Assembly: GCF_017638545.1 (NCBI RefSeq) | Contig: NZ_CP072110.1 | Span: 1,736,001 to 1,800,000 of the forward strand | Length of the DNA: 64,000 nt | Origin: Psychrosphaera ytuae | GTDB taxonomy: Bacteria; Pseudomonadota; Gammaproteobacteria; Enterobacterales; Alteromonadaceae | Direction of reading: 5' to 3' | In this document: in pieces, positions 33,104 through 42,428 of the stretch | How the letters are laid out: every line of letters starts with the position of its first letter | Numbering within the stretch: the first letter of the stretch is position 1 | Notes under the pieces: model-generated | What the model was told of the DNA's origin: nothing | Seen by the model: the letters and a program-made list of their open reading frames with translations, nothing else | Databases searched by the model: none | Position numbers and translations under genes: made by a program

Positions 33104-34065
33104 TCAAAACTGATAACTTGATTGATGTGCTGGGCGTTGAGCTGGCACATCAACAAGCGGTCGACGCCCAACGCCACCCCACTGCAGTCGGGTAAACCAT
33201 GGGACAGTGCATCAATAAATAATTCATCAATAGGTCGTTGCTCACGGCCTAACTTCTGTCTCATTTGGTTGTCTTTTTCAAAACGCCTGCGTTGCTCTGT
33301 AGCGTCTTGTAACTCATAAAAACCATTGGCTAACTCAATACCCTTGAAATAGAGTTCGAAACGGTGCGCGACGTTAGGATTGCGCTGATTTATTTTGGCT
33401 AAACTCGCTTGGCTAGACGGAAAGTCAAATACAAAACATGGCAGTGCCGCACCCTCTGAGATACCAAGCTGAGGCTCAATAATATCGCTAAACAGCCATT
33501 GTAAAAGCACGTCTTTGTCGGTTTCGTCTTTCACCCATTGGTCTTGATAGCGCTCTAACGTAAAAGCCTGAAGTTGTGAAAACGAAATAGCAAATGGATC
33601 AATATTCAAAAACTGAATAAAGGCTTGTTGATAGCTGACTCGTTTGACTGAAGGTACACCTAAAACACGGACAACTAAATCAGCAACCTCGTCCATCAGT
33701 TGCTGATCGTCAAACCCAGGACGGTACCACTCCAGCATACTAAATTCTGGATTGTGAAAACGACCAGCCGCTTCGTTGCGAAACGCTTTGGTAATTTGGT
33801 AAATAGGACCAGAGCCAGCAGCCAAAAGACGCTTCATCGCAAACTCTGGAGACGTTTGTAAATAGTGGTTTTGAGGTTGTCCCGAAACGTGGTAGTCAAA
33901 CGGCGTCACAAAAGGCTCAAGGTGGACATCTGTTACTGTACCTTGGCTCAACAACGGAGTTTCTACTTCTAAAACGTCTCGCTCATTAAAAAACTCACGA
34001 ATAGAGCGGAGTAGCTGGGCACGGAGTTTTAAGTTTTCGAGTGGCGCAGAGGGCTGCCAAGACAT
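33088..34065 (-). CDS. epmA: EF-P beta-lysine ligase EpmA
   Basis: A 325-residue class II lysyl-tRNA-synthetase paralogue lacking an anticodon domain, exactly the E. coli length. Motif 2 (FRNEAAGRFHNPEFSMLEWYRP) and motif 3 (SGVALGVDRLLM) are intact. It activates (R)-beta-lysine and attaches it to Lys34 of EF-P. ATG 34065 is chosen because GAGGA lies seven bases upstream; an in-frame ATG at 34101 adds 12 non-conserved residues. It follows efp on the same strand with epmB divergent. Confidence 0.95.
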   Translation of the reverse strand: MSWQPSAPLENLKLRAQLLRSIREFFNERDVLEVETPLLSQGTVTDVHLEPFVTPFDYHVSGQPQNHYLQTSPEFAMKRLLAAGSGPIYQITKAFRNEAAGRFHNPEFSMLEWYRPGFDDQQLMDEVADLVVRVLGVPSVKRVSYQQAFIQFLNIDPFAISFSQLQAFTLERYQDQWVKDETDKDVLLQWLFSDIIEPQLGISEGAALPCFVFDFPSSQASLAKINQRNPNVAHRFELYFKGIELANGFYELQDATEQRRRFEKDNQMRQKLGREQRPIDELFIDALSHGLPDCSGVALGVDRLLMCQLNAQHINQVISFDQPRC

Positions 34066-34149
34066 AGTTCTATCCTCATTAATTTGTTCACCAACGTTCA
34101 TTACACAATAATGTGTAGACCTGTGATTCGCCCAACCTCAGGCACAAAA

Positions 34150-34171
34150 AAAGCCGGCAAAAACCGACTTT
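34150..34171 (-). terminator. Rho-independent terminator between efp and epmA
   Basis: On the minus strand, AAAGTCGG pairs with CCGGCTTT (34150-34157 with 34164-34171, one G-U), followed by T residues. It should end most efp transcripts before epmA. Confidence 0.8.
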
Positions 34172-34189
34172 TTATCGCACTCTAGCCGA

Positions 34190-34759
34190 TTACTTTTGAG
34201 CACGACCTACGTATTCACCGGTACGAGTATCAACACGGATAACTTCACCAATTTGTACGAATAGAGGAACACGAACTACCGCACCTGTCGTCAATGTCGC
34301 TGGCTTACCGCCTGTACCCGCTGTATCACCTTTAAGACCTGGGTCAGTTTCGGTGATTTCTAACTCAACAAAGTTAGGTGGCGCTACCGAAATTGGGTTA
34401 CCATTCCACAAAGTTAGAGTACAAACGTCGTTTTCAACTAACCACTTAACGCTATCTGCAACGGCTTTTTCGTCTGCTGCGATTTGCTCAAACGTGTCGT
34501 TGTTCATAAAATGCCAAAACTCACCGTCAGAGTATAAGTAAGCTAAATCAACGTCCATTACGTCTGCACCTTCTACAGATTCACCTGACTTGAAGGTTTT
34601 TTCTAGGACTTTACCGCTTACTAGCTTACGGATTTTAACGCGGTTGAAGGCTTGGCCTTTACCAGGTTTAACGATTTCGTTTTCTAAAATGTTGCAAGGC
34701 TCGCCATCAATCATTAGTTTTAGGCCAGCTTTAAATTGGTTAGTGCTGAATGAAGCCAT
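34190..34759 (-). CDS. efp: Translation elongation factor P
   Basis: A 189-residue three-domain factor. The modified loop is K31-P-G-K34-G, with Lys34 the beta-lysylation site; the signature near the C-terminus (GEVIRVDTRTGEYVGRA) is intact. It enters the E-site and rescues ribosomes stalled on polyproline. The start (AGAGGATGACATG) is 35 bases from the divergent epmB start region, so both share a very short control region. Confidence 0.97.
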   Translation of the reverse strand: MASFSTNQFKAGLKLMIDGEPCNILENEIVKPGKGQAFNRVKIRKLVSGKVLEKTFKSGESVEGADVMDVDLAYLYSDGEFWHFMNNDTFEQIAADEKAVADSVKWLVENDVCTLTLWNGNPISVAPPNFVELEITETDPGLKGDTAGTGGKPATLTTGAVVRVPLFVQIGEVIRVDTRTGEYVGRAQK

Positions 34760-34803
34760 GTCATCCTCTAAAATAAATTAATACCAAAATATAAGTGAAC
34801 CGA

Positions 34804-35823
34804 ATGATACAACAAGCAATCCTTTCTGTTGAGTCCCAAAGCCAAAAAGAGTGGCAAAAAGAATTGAAACACAGTTTCACTCGGCTATCAGACTTGCTTG
34901 CTTACTTGAATTTAGACCCAGAATTGGCACAAGGCAATGACGATGCCCGTCAATTATTTGCGATGCGTGCACCCAAACCTTATGTTGATTTAATGGAAAA
35001 AGGCAATCCGAACGATCCACTATTGCTACAAGTGATGCCCCACCAGCAGGAATTTGTCCAAACACCAGGTTATGTCGCCGACCCTTTAGAAGAGCACCAA
35101 GCCGAACTGCCAGGCTTATTGCACAAGTATAAATCTCGAGTCTTAATCATGTTTAAGACAGGATGTGCAGTTAACTGCCGTTATTGCTTTCGTCGTCACT
35201 TTCCATACGAAGATAACGCTGTTAACAAGCAACAGTTAAAGCAACACCTAGATTATATTGCTAACCATCCAGAAATTAATGAAGTGATCTTAAGCGGTGG
35301 CGACCCATTGATGGCCAAAGACAGTCACTTGCAGTGGTTTATTAACGAACTTGAAGCCATTAACCACGTTACGCGATTGCGAATTCACAGTCGCTTACCT
35401 GTTGTGATCCCATCGCGAATCACACCTGAGCTGTGTGAGTTACTCAAGCAGACCCGACTTAATACCGTTATGGTTTACCATATCAATCATTCACGTGAGA
35501 TTTCAGCGCGACTCAGACAAGTCACAGCTGAGCTAAAACAATCAGGCGTGACTGTACTCAACCAAGCCGTCTTGCTAAAAGGCATAAACGATAACCTAGA
35601 GCAACAAGTTGCATTACACGAAGTGAGTTTTGACGCGGGGATCTTGCCTTATTACTTACACGTCTTTGATAAAGTCCAAGGCGCAGCTCATTTTGATTTA
35701 GGCGACGAGACAGTTAAGGCTTTGTATCAAGACATGCTTAAGGCCCTACCGGGATTTTTGGTACCTAAGCTGGTGAGAGAAATAGGCGGCGAGGCCAGTA
35801 AAACCCCGATCCACCCATTTTAG
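34804..35823 (+). CDS. epmB: EF-P lysine 2,3-aminomutase EpmB
   Basis: A radical-SAM, PLP-dependent enzyme of about 339 residues. The cluster motif CAVNCRYCF is intact (Cys at about 121, 125 and 128), and the PLP Lys is expected in the C-terminal GGEASKTP. It isomerises (S)-alpha-lysine to (R)-beta-lysine for EpmA. ATG 34804 is preferred over an in-frame GTG at 34795, which overlaps the best ribosome-binding-like AAGTGA. The third enzyme of the pathway, the hydroxylase EpmC, is not in the window. Confidence 0.95.
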   Translation: MIQQAILSVESQSQKEWQKELKHSFTRLSDLLAYLNLDPELAQGNDDARQLFAMRAPKPYVDLMEKGNPNDPLLLQVMPHQQEFVQTPGYVADPLEEHQAELPGLLHKYKSRVLIMFKTGCAVNCRYCFRRHFPYEDNAVNKQQLKQHLDYIANHPEINEVILSGGDPLMAKDSHLQWFINELEAINHVTRLRIHSRLPVVIPSRITPELCELLKQTRLNTVMVYHINHSREISARLRQVTAELKQSGVTVLNQAVLLKGINDNLEQQVALHEVSFDAGILPYYLHVFDKVQGAAHFDLGDETVKALYQDMLKALPGFLVPKLVREIGGEASKTPIHPF

Positions 35824-35831
35824 TAAGTCGG

Positions 35832-36053
35832 CTAAACCACAATATTAATGGTTTGTCCTATCACACTTCCTGTGCTTCCTACTGCAGGGCTTGGCAGTTG
35901 TGCTTGCACCTGAGCTGTTGATGCTAACAGTTGCAAGGCTGCCCGGCCTTCTAGTTCTTGCGCACTTTTCGCTAAATTAGCGGCCAGTGCTTCGCCCCCT
36001 TCCATTGCGTTGGCGCTAGGGTTAAACCCCGAAGATGAAACGAACACAGACAT
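35832..36053 (-). CDS. Small hypothetical protein
   Basis: A 73-residue protein with an Ala/Gln-rich helix and a C-terminal SVIGQTINIVV segment. The ending (GQ-x-INI-x-V) loosely recalls the small YjfB/putative motility family, but this is weak. AGGAG lies only one base before the ATG; the next in-frame start, GTG at 36047, has ideal seven-base spacing, so the real product may be two residues shorter. It is convergent with epmB, separated by eight bases. Confidence 0.55.
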   Translation of the reverse strand: MSVFVSSSGFNPSANAMEGGEALAANLAKSAQELEGRAALQLLASTAQVQAQLPSPAVGSTGSVIGQTINIVV

Positions 36054-36148
36054 TCTCCTGGTTGTTTATTTCTAGGTTTGCTTTGTTGGTTTTACTATTT
36101 AAGTTAAACTAACAGCCATTGTAATCGGCCAGAACAGGAATTTCTTTA

Positions 36149-36463
36149 GTGGAAAACCTTATCAACAGCTTAGAAGAAAATTTAAAAGAGTTATACCGTA
36201 AAGCCATCGACGCAGATGCGCAAATAGACGCGTTGAAAGCGCAAGGTCATGGTAAGTTTGAAACCATATTCAAAAGCGACGCGCCTTTTCAGGCCGAAGC
36301 AAAAAAGTTTATGCCTTATCTAGAAGAAACAGCTGAGCAAATCTTAGCGATTAAAAATTCGAATCTGACGCCTGCCGGACAAAAAGATCAAATTGAAGAA
36401 GTGGTTCGAAAACTTCATTTACTGCATACCACTCTCTCAGAATTTAAATCTGCAGTAAAATAA
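36149..36463 (+). CDS. Small helical hypothetical protein
   Basis: A 104-residue, charged, all-helical soluble protein, MENLINSLEENLKELYRKAIDADAQI... GTG start with AGGAA about nine bases upstream. It is followed by a strong terminator and so is a single-gene unit. I do not recognise a family; helix periodicity suggests a dimer or coiled-coil adaptor. Confidence 0.65.
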   Translation: MENLINSLEENLKELYRKAIDADAQIDALKAQGHGKFETIFKSDAPFQAEAKKFMPYLEETAEQILAIKNSNLTPAGQKDQIEEVVRKLHLLHTTLSEFKSAVK

Positions 36464-36473
36464 CCCACACACA

Positions 36474-36502
36474 AAAAAGCTCACTTCAATAGTGAGCTTT
36501 TT
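36474..36502. terminator. Bidirectional rho-independent terminator
   Basis: Stem AAAAAGCTCACT (36474-36485) with AGTGAGCTTTTT (36491-36502), five-base loop, between the convergent small helical protein and dUTPase genes. Confidence 0.9.
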
Positions 36503-36525
36503 GCTTCAAGCCTAACGTTCTGAAT

Positions 36526-37152
36526 TTACGCTGTCGGATACGCTTGTTTAAGACCAGCGTATACTAATTCTTTGAAATCAGTAGCCGTCGCATCTGTCGT
36601 GCGCAATACATCCATCAATACTTCGTTGTCTTCTTTGCCATTCCAGATCTTAATATATTCACCTGTTTTGTAGCCGTGATCCTGACGGAAGAAGTTAAGG
36701 ACGTTTTTGCCTACGTAGTGACGGAACAGCTCATCAAAGCTAAGTTCGGTCTGCGCCATTAAAGCAGCGAATGAAGCAACATCAAAACCTTTAGTTGCTA
36801 GCGTATTGGCAACCATTTGTTCGATTGTTTCGGCAAAGCTTGGGGCCGCTTTTGGGTTTGCCAGCTCAGCTTGAATCTCGTTGGCGATATCCGCAACGGG
36901 TTGTCCTGTCACCAAACGCGCACTCAAACCAAAATGGAAGATATCAATTAACTCAAGGTGTACTTGCTCGATATCTGGTTGTTGATGCTTCCACCATTTC
37001 CAACCATAGTGGTCTAACATTTCTGCCAGCTCGACCCAAATAGCACGGTGCCACTCAAACCCTTGTTCACGCCACTGAGGGTGTACCTTGGTATTCATAT
37101 CGTCTTGCATTGTTAGCATGGTTAATAATTGTTGTTGCATCTTATCGCTCAT
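36526..37152 (-). CDS. Dimeric all-alpha dUTP diphosphatase
   Basis: A 208-residue MazG-like NTP pyrophosphohydrolase of the dimeric dUTPase type. The metal-binding helices show E41-x-x-E44 (WVELAEMLDHYGW) and E67-x-x-D70 (LELIDIFHF), and the C-terminal YVGKNVLNFFRQDHGYKTGEY motif is typical of this group. It hydrolyses dUTP (and often dUDP) to dUMP, limiting uracil in DNA and supplying dTMP synthesis. The canonical trimeric dut is missing from its normal slot between coaBC and slmA in this window, so this may be the cell's main dUTPase. Confidence 0.9.
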   Translation of the reverse strand: MSDKMQQQLLTMLTMQDDMNTKVHPQWREQGFEWHRAIWVELAEMLDHYGWKWWKHQQPDIEQVHLELIDIFHFGLSARLVTGQPVADIANEIQAELANPKAAPSFAETIEQMVANTLATKGFDVASFAALMAQTELSFDELFRHYVGKNVLNFFRQDHGYKTGEYIKIWNGKEDNEVLMDVLRTTDATATDFKELVYAGLKQAYPTA

Positions 37153-37240
37153 TGATTAGTTGATTGTGACTTTGATAAATCATACCAGAAGATACTGCCG
37201 AGTTGACACTGGCTTACCGTTAATTCTTCGACAAAATAAA

Positions 37241-37260
37241 AAGCCACCTTGCGGTGGCTT
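37241..37260 (-). terminator. Rho-independent terminator of the DUF3016 gene
   Basis: Stem AAGCCACC (37241-37248) with GGTGGCTT (37253-37260), four-base loop; T-run on the minus strand side. Confidence 0.85.
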
Positions 37261-37280
37261 CGTGTCGTTGAAAACAGCTT

Positions 37281-37811
37281 CTAGCCATTTTCCATTACGT
37301 TATTCTGACTTTTTTCGTATTGAGCCAGCTTGTCAGTTAGCTCTGAGTCTATCCATTCTTTTAACATTCTCTTTTCGTATCCGAAACTGCGATATTGGAT
37401 AGCAGGAGCTCGGTCCATAAAGGCCATGTCTTTGACTGAAACAGTGTCTTGATAGACTTTGTTGTTGCCTTTGTACATAACAACTTCAAATTCCATTCGC
37501 GGCCAGTATTGATGCTCTACCAAGCGAACTCGGTCAAAACTGCTACCAAAATCAATTCGACCAGCTAGATCAACATCCGTAAACTTAAATTCAACCTTCA
37601 CGTCTTCAGGTAATTCACTTTGTACTTTGGCAAAAAATTTATCGAAGTCCTCAATAAACTTCTTGTGAAACCGCTTGTCGAATCCGTCCGCGGCACGAAG
37701 ATCACGAAACTCCTTAGGTTCTTTCCACTCGGCTTTTATTTCGCCCGCTTGTATCGGGGCCACCAAACCAAGCGTAATACCCAAAATTAATAAAAGTTTT
37801 GTATTTTTCAT
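37281..37811 (-). CDS. DUF3016 periplasmic protein
   Basis: A 176-residue protein with a signal peptide (MKNTKLLLILGITLGLVAPIQA, cleaved before GEIK). The remaining domain shows the DUF3016 pattern: EPKEFRDLRAADGFDKRF, FTDVDLAGRIDFG and YWPRMEFEVVM. Function unknown. ATG 37811 is preferred over 37823 because GGAG lies six bases upstream and the signal peptide then starts properly. Confidence 0.85.
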   Translation of the reverse strand: MKNTKLLLILGITLGLVAPIQAGEIKAEWKEPKEFRDLRAADGFDKRFHKKFIEDFDKFFAKVQSELPEDVKVEFKFTDVDLAGRIDFGSSFDRVRLVEHQYWPRMEFEVVMYKGNNKVYQDTVSVKDMAFMDRAPAIQYRSFGYEKRMLKEWIDSELTDKLAQYEKSQNNVMENG

Positions 37812-38025
37812 AGTCGTCTCCAAAATGCCTCTTTGTAAGTGTAATCCATTAAATTAGCGATAGAATCTATTGTAAGAACAAGTTAGATTAACAACATTAG
37901 AGTTTAACTTACGACTTTTCACAACATTTCGTAATGTCTAAACGCAAATCTCTCGCTCTTTTTAATATTGCACCAATATCAAAAATTGCAATGGTTATTT
38001 TTCAAACAACCCCCAAAGGTATTCA

Positions 38026-39207
38026 ATGCACAACATGCATAAAAATGTTTGGTTACTGATGGTTGCACAAGCACTTATGGGCTCCATCGGACCTGTCGTA
38101 GTTTTTGTCGGAGGCTTTGTCGGCTTAAAATTAGCGCCTTCTGGCAATCTTGCAACACTGCCAGTTGCGTGCATGATTGTTGGTATTGCGCTATGGATCC
38201 AGCCCACTGTCAAATTGATGTCTCGTATCGGCCGCAAAAAAACGTTTTTGTTAGCATCGATATGGGGCGGGCTTAATTGCTTATTAACAGCGTATAGCAT
38301 AACCATTGGCCACTTCTGGCTATTCTGTTTCTCAATATTGAATTTTGGTTTCATGATTGCAACTAATCAGCAATTTCGCTTTGCTGCAATGGAATCAGTG
38401 CCGACAGATACCGCAAGTAAAGCGATATCGATTATGCTTATCGCTGGGCTGTTAGCTGCCTTTATCGGTCCAGAAATCGCGTTTTGGGGCCAGAATCTAT
38501 TCGACATTGAGTTTGTAGGATCTTTTATGTTGATGGCAGCCTTGTTTGTCCCTGCGTTTTTTATTTTAACTCAATTCAAGCCCGTTATCTTCGAGCAGTC
38601 AAAAGTAGAGGGTGAACCAAGGCCATTAACAACCATTGCTAAACAACCCGTATTCATTGCCGCTGTTGCCTCTGCAACCATCGCCTTTAGCGTGATGAGT
38701 TTTATTATGACAGCCACGCCAATCAGCATGCACGTTCACAGTCACTTCGATGTTGCTGCCACTAAATGGGTCATTCAAAGTCATATTATCGCAATGTACC
38801 TGCCGTCATTTTTTACTGGGTTACTGATCGCCAAATTTGGTCACGAAAAAATTCTTTATTCTGGTGTTTTGACCTTATTTATCTGTCTAATGATCGGTTT
38901 TGTCGGACAGCAGTATGTTCATTACTGGTTCTCATTGGTATTGTTGGGTGTCGGTTGGAACTTTATGTTTGTCTCAGCAACCGCTTTATTACCCAGCAGC
39001 TACGAGCCCAATGAGCGCTTTAAAGTACAAGGCATCAATGATTTAATCATGTTTACTTGCCAGGCTATTGCCTCACTGTCAGCTGGGTGGGTCATTTATT
39101 CGTTTGGCTGGAACATCATGCTCACAATGTGTGTGCCGTTATTGTTGCTAGCAGCATGGACAGTTTTTAATTGGAAGCGTCACAGCCTCCAACAACGCTC
39201 TATTTAA
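38026..39207 (+). CDS. Major facilitator superfamily transporter
   Basis: A 393-residue protein with about 12 membrane helices and an RIGRKK loop between helices 2 and 3 that matches the MFS signature region. Substrate unknown; the fold alone allows sugar, drug or metabolite exchange. A second ATG three codons in (38035) is also possible. It lies 22 bases before the AGCS symporter gene and may share its transcript. Confidence 0.85.
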   Translation: MHNMHKNVWLLMVAQALMGSIGPVVVFVGGFVGLKLAPSGNLATLPVACMIVGIALWIQPTVKLMSRIGRKKTFLLASIWGGLNCLLTAYSITIGHFWLFCFSILNFGFMIATNQQFRFAAMESVPTDTASKAISIMLIAGLLAAFIGPEIAFWGQNLFDIEFVGSFMLMAALFVPAFFILTQFKPVIFEQSKVEGEPRPLTTIAKQPVFIAAVASATIAFSVMSFIMTATPISMHVHSHFDVAATKWVIQSHIIAMYLPSFFTGLLIAKFGHEKILYSGVLTLFICLMIGFVGQQYVHYWFSLVLLGVGWNFMFVSATALLPSSYEPNERFKVQGINDLIMFTCQAIASLSAGWVIYSFGWNIMLTMCVPLLLLAAWTVFNWKRHSLQQRSI

Positions 39208-39229
39208 TAATTATAAAAAAGGTTTTTTG

Positions 39230-40591
39230 ATGGATTGGTTAATTCAAGTCACCGCCGCATTCTCAAATTTTGTCTGGGGCATGCCAATGATTGTTTGGCT
39301 TGTCGGTGGCGGTATTTTCTTTTCACTGTATTCTAAATTTGTGCCGTTTCGTTATTTGCCCCACGGCATAAGTTTACTCACTGGTAAACACGACAAAGAC
39401 TCGGAAAAAGGCGACTTAACTCACGCCCAAGCACTATCTGCTGCACTCGCGGGTACCGTAGGTATGGGAAATATTGCCGGTGTTGCTTTGGCCATCACTG
39501 CAGGTGGGCCAGGAGCGGTATTTTGGATGTGGTTAACGGCACTTTTAGGTGTTTCGACCAAGTTCTTTACTTGCTCTTTAGGTGTCATGTTTAGGACGAC
39601 TGACAAAGATGGCAATGTTCATGGCGGCCCTATGTATGTGATCATGGAAGGCTTAGGGAAACGTTGGAAACCATTGGCGTTATTATTTGCCTTTGCTGGC
39701 TTGTTCGGGACGATTCCATCTTTCCAAGCCAACCAATTAACCGCAGCGTTTAGAGAAGAACTGGTTCCTGATAGTTGGGTCAGTAACCCAATGCTGTTTA
39801 ATTCAATCGTTGCGGTGGTCATTACCGTGTTGGTTGCTGCCGTTATCCTTGGTGGTCTTAAGCGTGTTGCTTACGTAACAAGCCGTTTAGTGCCAGTTAT
39901 GGCAATTAGTTATCTTTTGATGACCTTAGCTGTGTTATTCAATCACGCGAGTGAAGTACCGGCGCTTATCTCAAGTATTTTTGTTCAAGCATTTAAAGCT
40001 GAAGCAATTTCAGGCGGCTTGTTAGGCGTAATTATCATTGGTGTTTCTCGTGGCGTCTTTTCTAACGAAGCGGGTATTGGTACCGAAGTCCTTGCACATG
40101 GTGCCGTAAAAACCGACGAACCAATTCGCGAAGGGTTAGTCGGTATGTTAGGGCCAATGGTGGATACCTTAATCATTTGTACCTGTACCGCGCTAGTGAT
40201 TTTAGCTTCGGGTATGTGGCAAGACGTTGAAGGCATTAAAGGCGTTGAGTTAACCATGCAGGTCTTTGGTCAAGAGTTAGGGCTAATTGGTCAAATTTTG
40301 TTAGCGATTCAAATTCTGTTTTTGGCTGCGTCTACCATGTTTACGTATTGGTATTACGGTGAAAAATGTTTTGCATTTATGGTCGGTCAAGAACGCGCTC
40401 ATTTATACAAATGGTTCTATTTGTTCTCTATTGTTGCTGGATGTATTGTTACGTTAGACGTTGTCTTTAACTTTATGATTGGCATGTACGGTTTGATGGC
40501 GATTCCGACTATGTTGTCAGCGTTTATCTTGGCGCCAAAGGTCAAGGCTGCTGCTCAAGTTTATTTTGCCAAACTAGACCAGCAAAAGTAG
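39230..40591 (+). CDS. Alanine/glycine:sodium symporter (AGCS family)
   Basis: A 453-residue transporter. The AGCS signatures are clear: GDLTHAQALSAALAGTVGMGNIAGVALAI, GGPGAVFWMWL and the later GVFSNEAGIGTE. It imports alanine or glycine with Na+, in keeping with marine life. ATG 39230 is preferred over an in-frame TTG at 39227. Confidence 0.93.
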   Translation: MDWLIQVTAAFSNFVWGMPMIVWLVGGGIFFSLYSKFVPFRYLPHGISLLTGKHDKDSEKGDLTHAQALSAALAGTVGMGNIAGVALAITAGGPGAVFWMWLTALLGVSTKFFTCSLGVMFRTTDKDGNVHGGPMYVIMEGLGKRWKPLALLFAFAGLFGTIPSFQANQLTAAFREELVPDSWVSNPMLFNSIVAVVITVLVAAVILGGLKRVAYVTSRLVPVMAISYLLMTLAVLFNHASEVPALISSIFVQAFKAEAISGGLLGVIIIGVSRGVFSNEAGIGTEVLAHGAVKTDEPIREGLVGMLGPMVDTLIICTCTALVILASGMWQDVEGIKGVELTMQVFGQELGLIGQILLAIQILFLAASTMFTYWYYGEKCFAFMVGQERAHLYKWFYLFSIVAGCIVTLDVVFNFMIGMYGLMAIPTMLSAFILAPKVKAAAQVYFAKLDQQK

Positions 40592-40653
40592 ATGCGAAGC
40601 TTACAATAAAAATAAAAAGATACGCACAGAAATACAAATTGGGAAGTCATTAG

Positions 40654-40959
40654 GTGAATAAAGGGTTATTGGTAATTATTGGATTATTCATATTGGGTGC
40701 AACGGCGGTGTACTTTTGGGAAGTGACCGTCAATGACTTTAAGCCCGGTGAATACAAACCAAGATACGTACAATGTGAAAACGTTTACGTTCGCAAGAGC
40801 CCTCACCCTTGCAACGCTGGCGACCTTATTTATATTGACCGAGATGTTGCCGACAAATACTGTACCCGAAATATCATTGCCCGATTTGAAGACAGTGTAT
40901 ATTGCCAGTACAACGGCTTTAGAGACGACTTGGCAGAAATCACCAAGCATGATTATTGA
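40654..40959 (+). CDS. Small anchored cysteine-containing hypothetical protein
   Basis: A 101-residue protein with an N-terminal membrane helix or signal anchor (residues 4-21) and a short outside domain with four cysteines (QCENVYV, HPCNAG, KYCTRN, VYCQYN), which could form two disulphides in the periplasm. GTG start with GGGA nine bases upstream. No family recognised. An imperfect hairpin GCCGTG/CACGGC followed by TTTTTT (40960-40989) may end its transcript. Confidence 0.6.
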   Translation: MNKGLLVIIGLFILGATAVYFWEVTVNDFKPGEYKPRYVQCENVYVRKSPHPCNAGDLIYIDRDVADKYCTRNIIARFEDSVYCQYNGFRDDLAEITKHDY

Positions 40960-40989
40960 GCCGTGATAGCAACCACGGCCAACTTTTTT
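40960..40989 (+). terminator. Possible rho-independent terminator
   Basis: Six-bp stem GCCGTG (40960-40965) with CACGGC (40974-40979), eight-base loop, then four bases and six T. The offset T-run makes this weak. Confidence 0.45.
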
Positions 40990-41000
40990 GAAGTCTTACG

Positions 41001-42374
41001 TTACAATTTGGCGATCAACTTAAACAACTTTTGTTTAAAGCTCGTGTAAGGCGCGTATCGAATGGGAGCATCAGCCAAAAAGCTTCTGTGCATAATCGGC
41101 TTTAAGTGACTAAAGGTATCAAAACCCCACTTGCCGTGATAACTGCCCATGCCTGAGTTGCCTACACCGCCAAATGGTAATTCTGGGTTAACCATAAAAA
41201 TAACCGCATCATTGATACACATACTTCCTGCGCTGGTTTGTTGGCTTACCGCGTCAATGTTTTTTTGGTTGTTACTAAAAAAGTATAACGCAAGCGGCTT
41301 TTCTCTATCTTTAACAAAACGAATGGCGTCACTCATATTGTCAACTTCTACGATAGGTAAAACTGGACCAAAAATCTCTTCTTGCATCACACCGCTTTCA
41401 AGTTCGGGGTTTAACATCAGAGTTGGGGCGATAAATTTGTTTTCTTCATCCGTCTCGCCGCCGTGCACCAAAGTGTCCTTTTGGGCTTCAATATAACTCA
41501 CAATACGACCAAAATGACGGTGATTGATAATTCGGCCATAGTCATCGGAATTAAACGGCTTTTCGCCGTAATGTTTAGTAATCGACGCTTTTAGTGCTTC
41601 CACCAGCTCAGCCCGCTTAGCCTTAGTGACCAAGATGTAATCCGGAGCGATACAAGTTTGGCCAGCGTTCAAAAACTTAGCCCAGACAATGCGATCGGCC
41701 GTTACTTTAATATTAACTTTATCATCGACAATACAAGGGCTTTTACCGCCTAGCTCTAAGGTCACTGGTGTCAAATATTCAGACGCTGCTCGCATAACGA
41801 TTTTGCCTACATTTTCACTGCCAGTATACATAATGTAATCAAAGCGCTGCTTGAGTAATGCCGTCGTTTCTTCAACCCCACCTTCATATACAGCAAACGC
41901 ATCATTATCTAGATATTTTGGGATCAAATTAGCAAGCAGATTTGACGTCGCTTGCGCTAACTCTGATGGTTTTAATACCACACAGTTACCAGCACCAATT
42001 GCTGCAACCATAGGACTCAGCACGAGTTGTAGTGGGTAGTTCCAAGCGCCCATAATCAACACTGTGCCATAGGGCTCTGGTACCAATTTACTACTACCTG
42101 GCTGGGCCAAAACAGGTGTTGAGACCTTTTGTGCCGAGCTCCATTTCTTTAAGTTTTTGATAAAGAGTTTGATGTCTTTTAACACGTACTGATATTCAGA
42201 AATGTAAGATTCAAACTGGCACTTGTTGAGGTCTTTTTTTAAGGCTTCGTAAATGGCATTTTCATTTTCCATTAACATCCGCTTCAAGGCCAACAATTGT
42301 GATTTTCGCCAAGCGAGTGGTTTTGTTTTACCACTGTAAAACGTATTACTGAGTCGATTTAAAAATTCCATCAT
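41001..42374 (-). CDS. Class 3-like aldehyde dehydrogenase
   Basis: A 457-residue NAD(P)-dependent aldehyde dehydrogenase. The active-site Cys lies in NAGQTCIAPDYILV, the general base Glu in LELGGKSPCIVDD, and PFGGVGNSGMGSYHGKWGFDTFS closes the domain, as in class 3/coniferyl-type enzymes. The C-terminal amphipathic tail suggests loose membrane attachment. It oxidises medium-chain or aromatic aldehydes to acids. AGGT lies seven bases before the first ATG. It follows mutM on the same strand by 54 bases. Confidence 0.92.
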   Translation of the reverse strand: MMEFLNRLSNTFYSGKTKPLAWRKSQLLALKRMLMENENAIYEALKKDLNKCQFESYISEYQYVLKDIKLFIKNLKKWSSAQKVSTPVLAQPGSSKLVPEPYGTVLIMGAWNYPLQLVLSPMVAAIGAGNCVVLKPSELAQATSNLLANLIPKYLDNDAFAVYEGGVEETTALLKQRFDYIMYTGSENVGKIVMRAASEYLTPVTLELGGKSPCIVDDKVNIKVTADRIVWAKFLNAGQTCIAPDYILVTKAKRAELVEALKASITKHYGEKPFNSDDYGRIINHRHFGRIVSYIEAQKDTLVHGGETDEENKFIAPTLMLNPELESGVMQEEIFGPVLPIVEVDNMSDAIRFVKDREKPLALYFFSNNQKNIDAVSQQTSAGSMCINDAVIFMVNPELPFGGVGNSGMGSYHGKWGFDTFSHLKPIMHRSFLADAPIRYAPYTSFKQKLFKLIAKL

Positions 42375-42428
42375 TTTGAATACCTATTATTCGATTCGCT
42401 TGGGCGAATGTACCTGGTTAAAGGCTCA

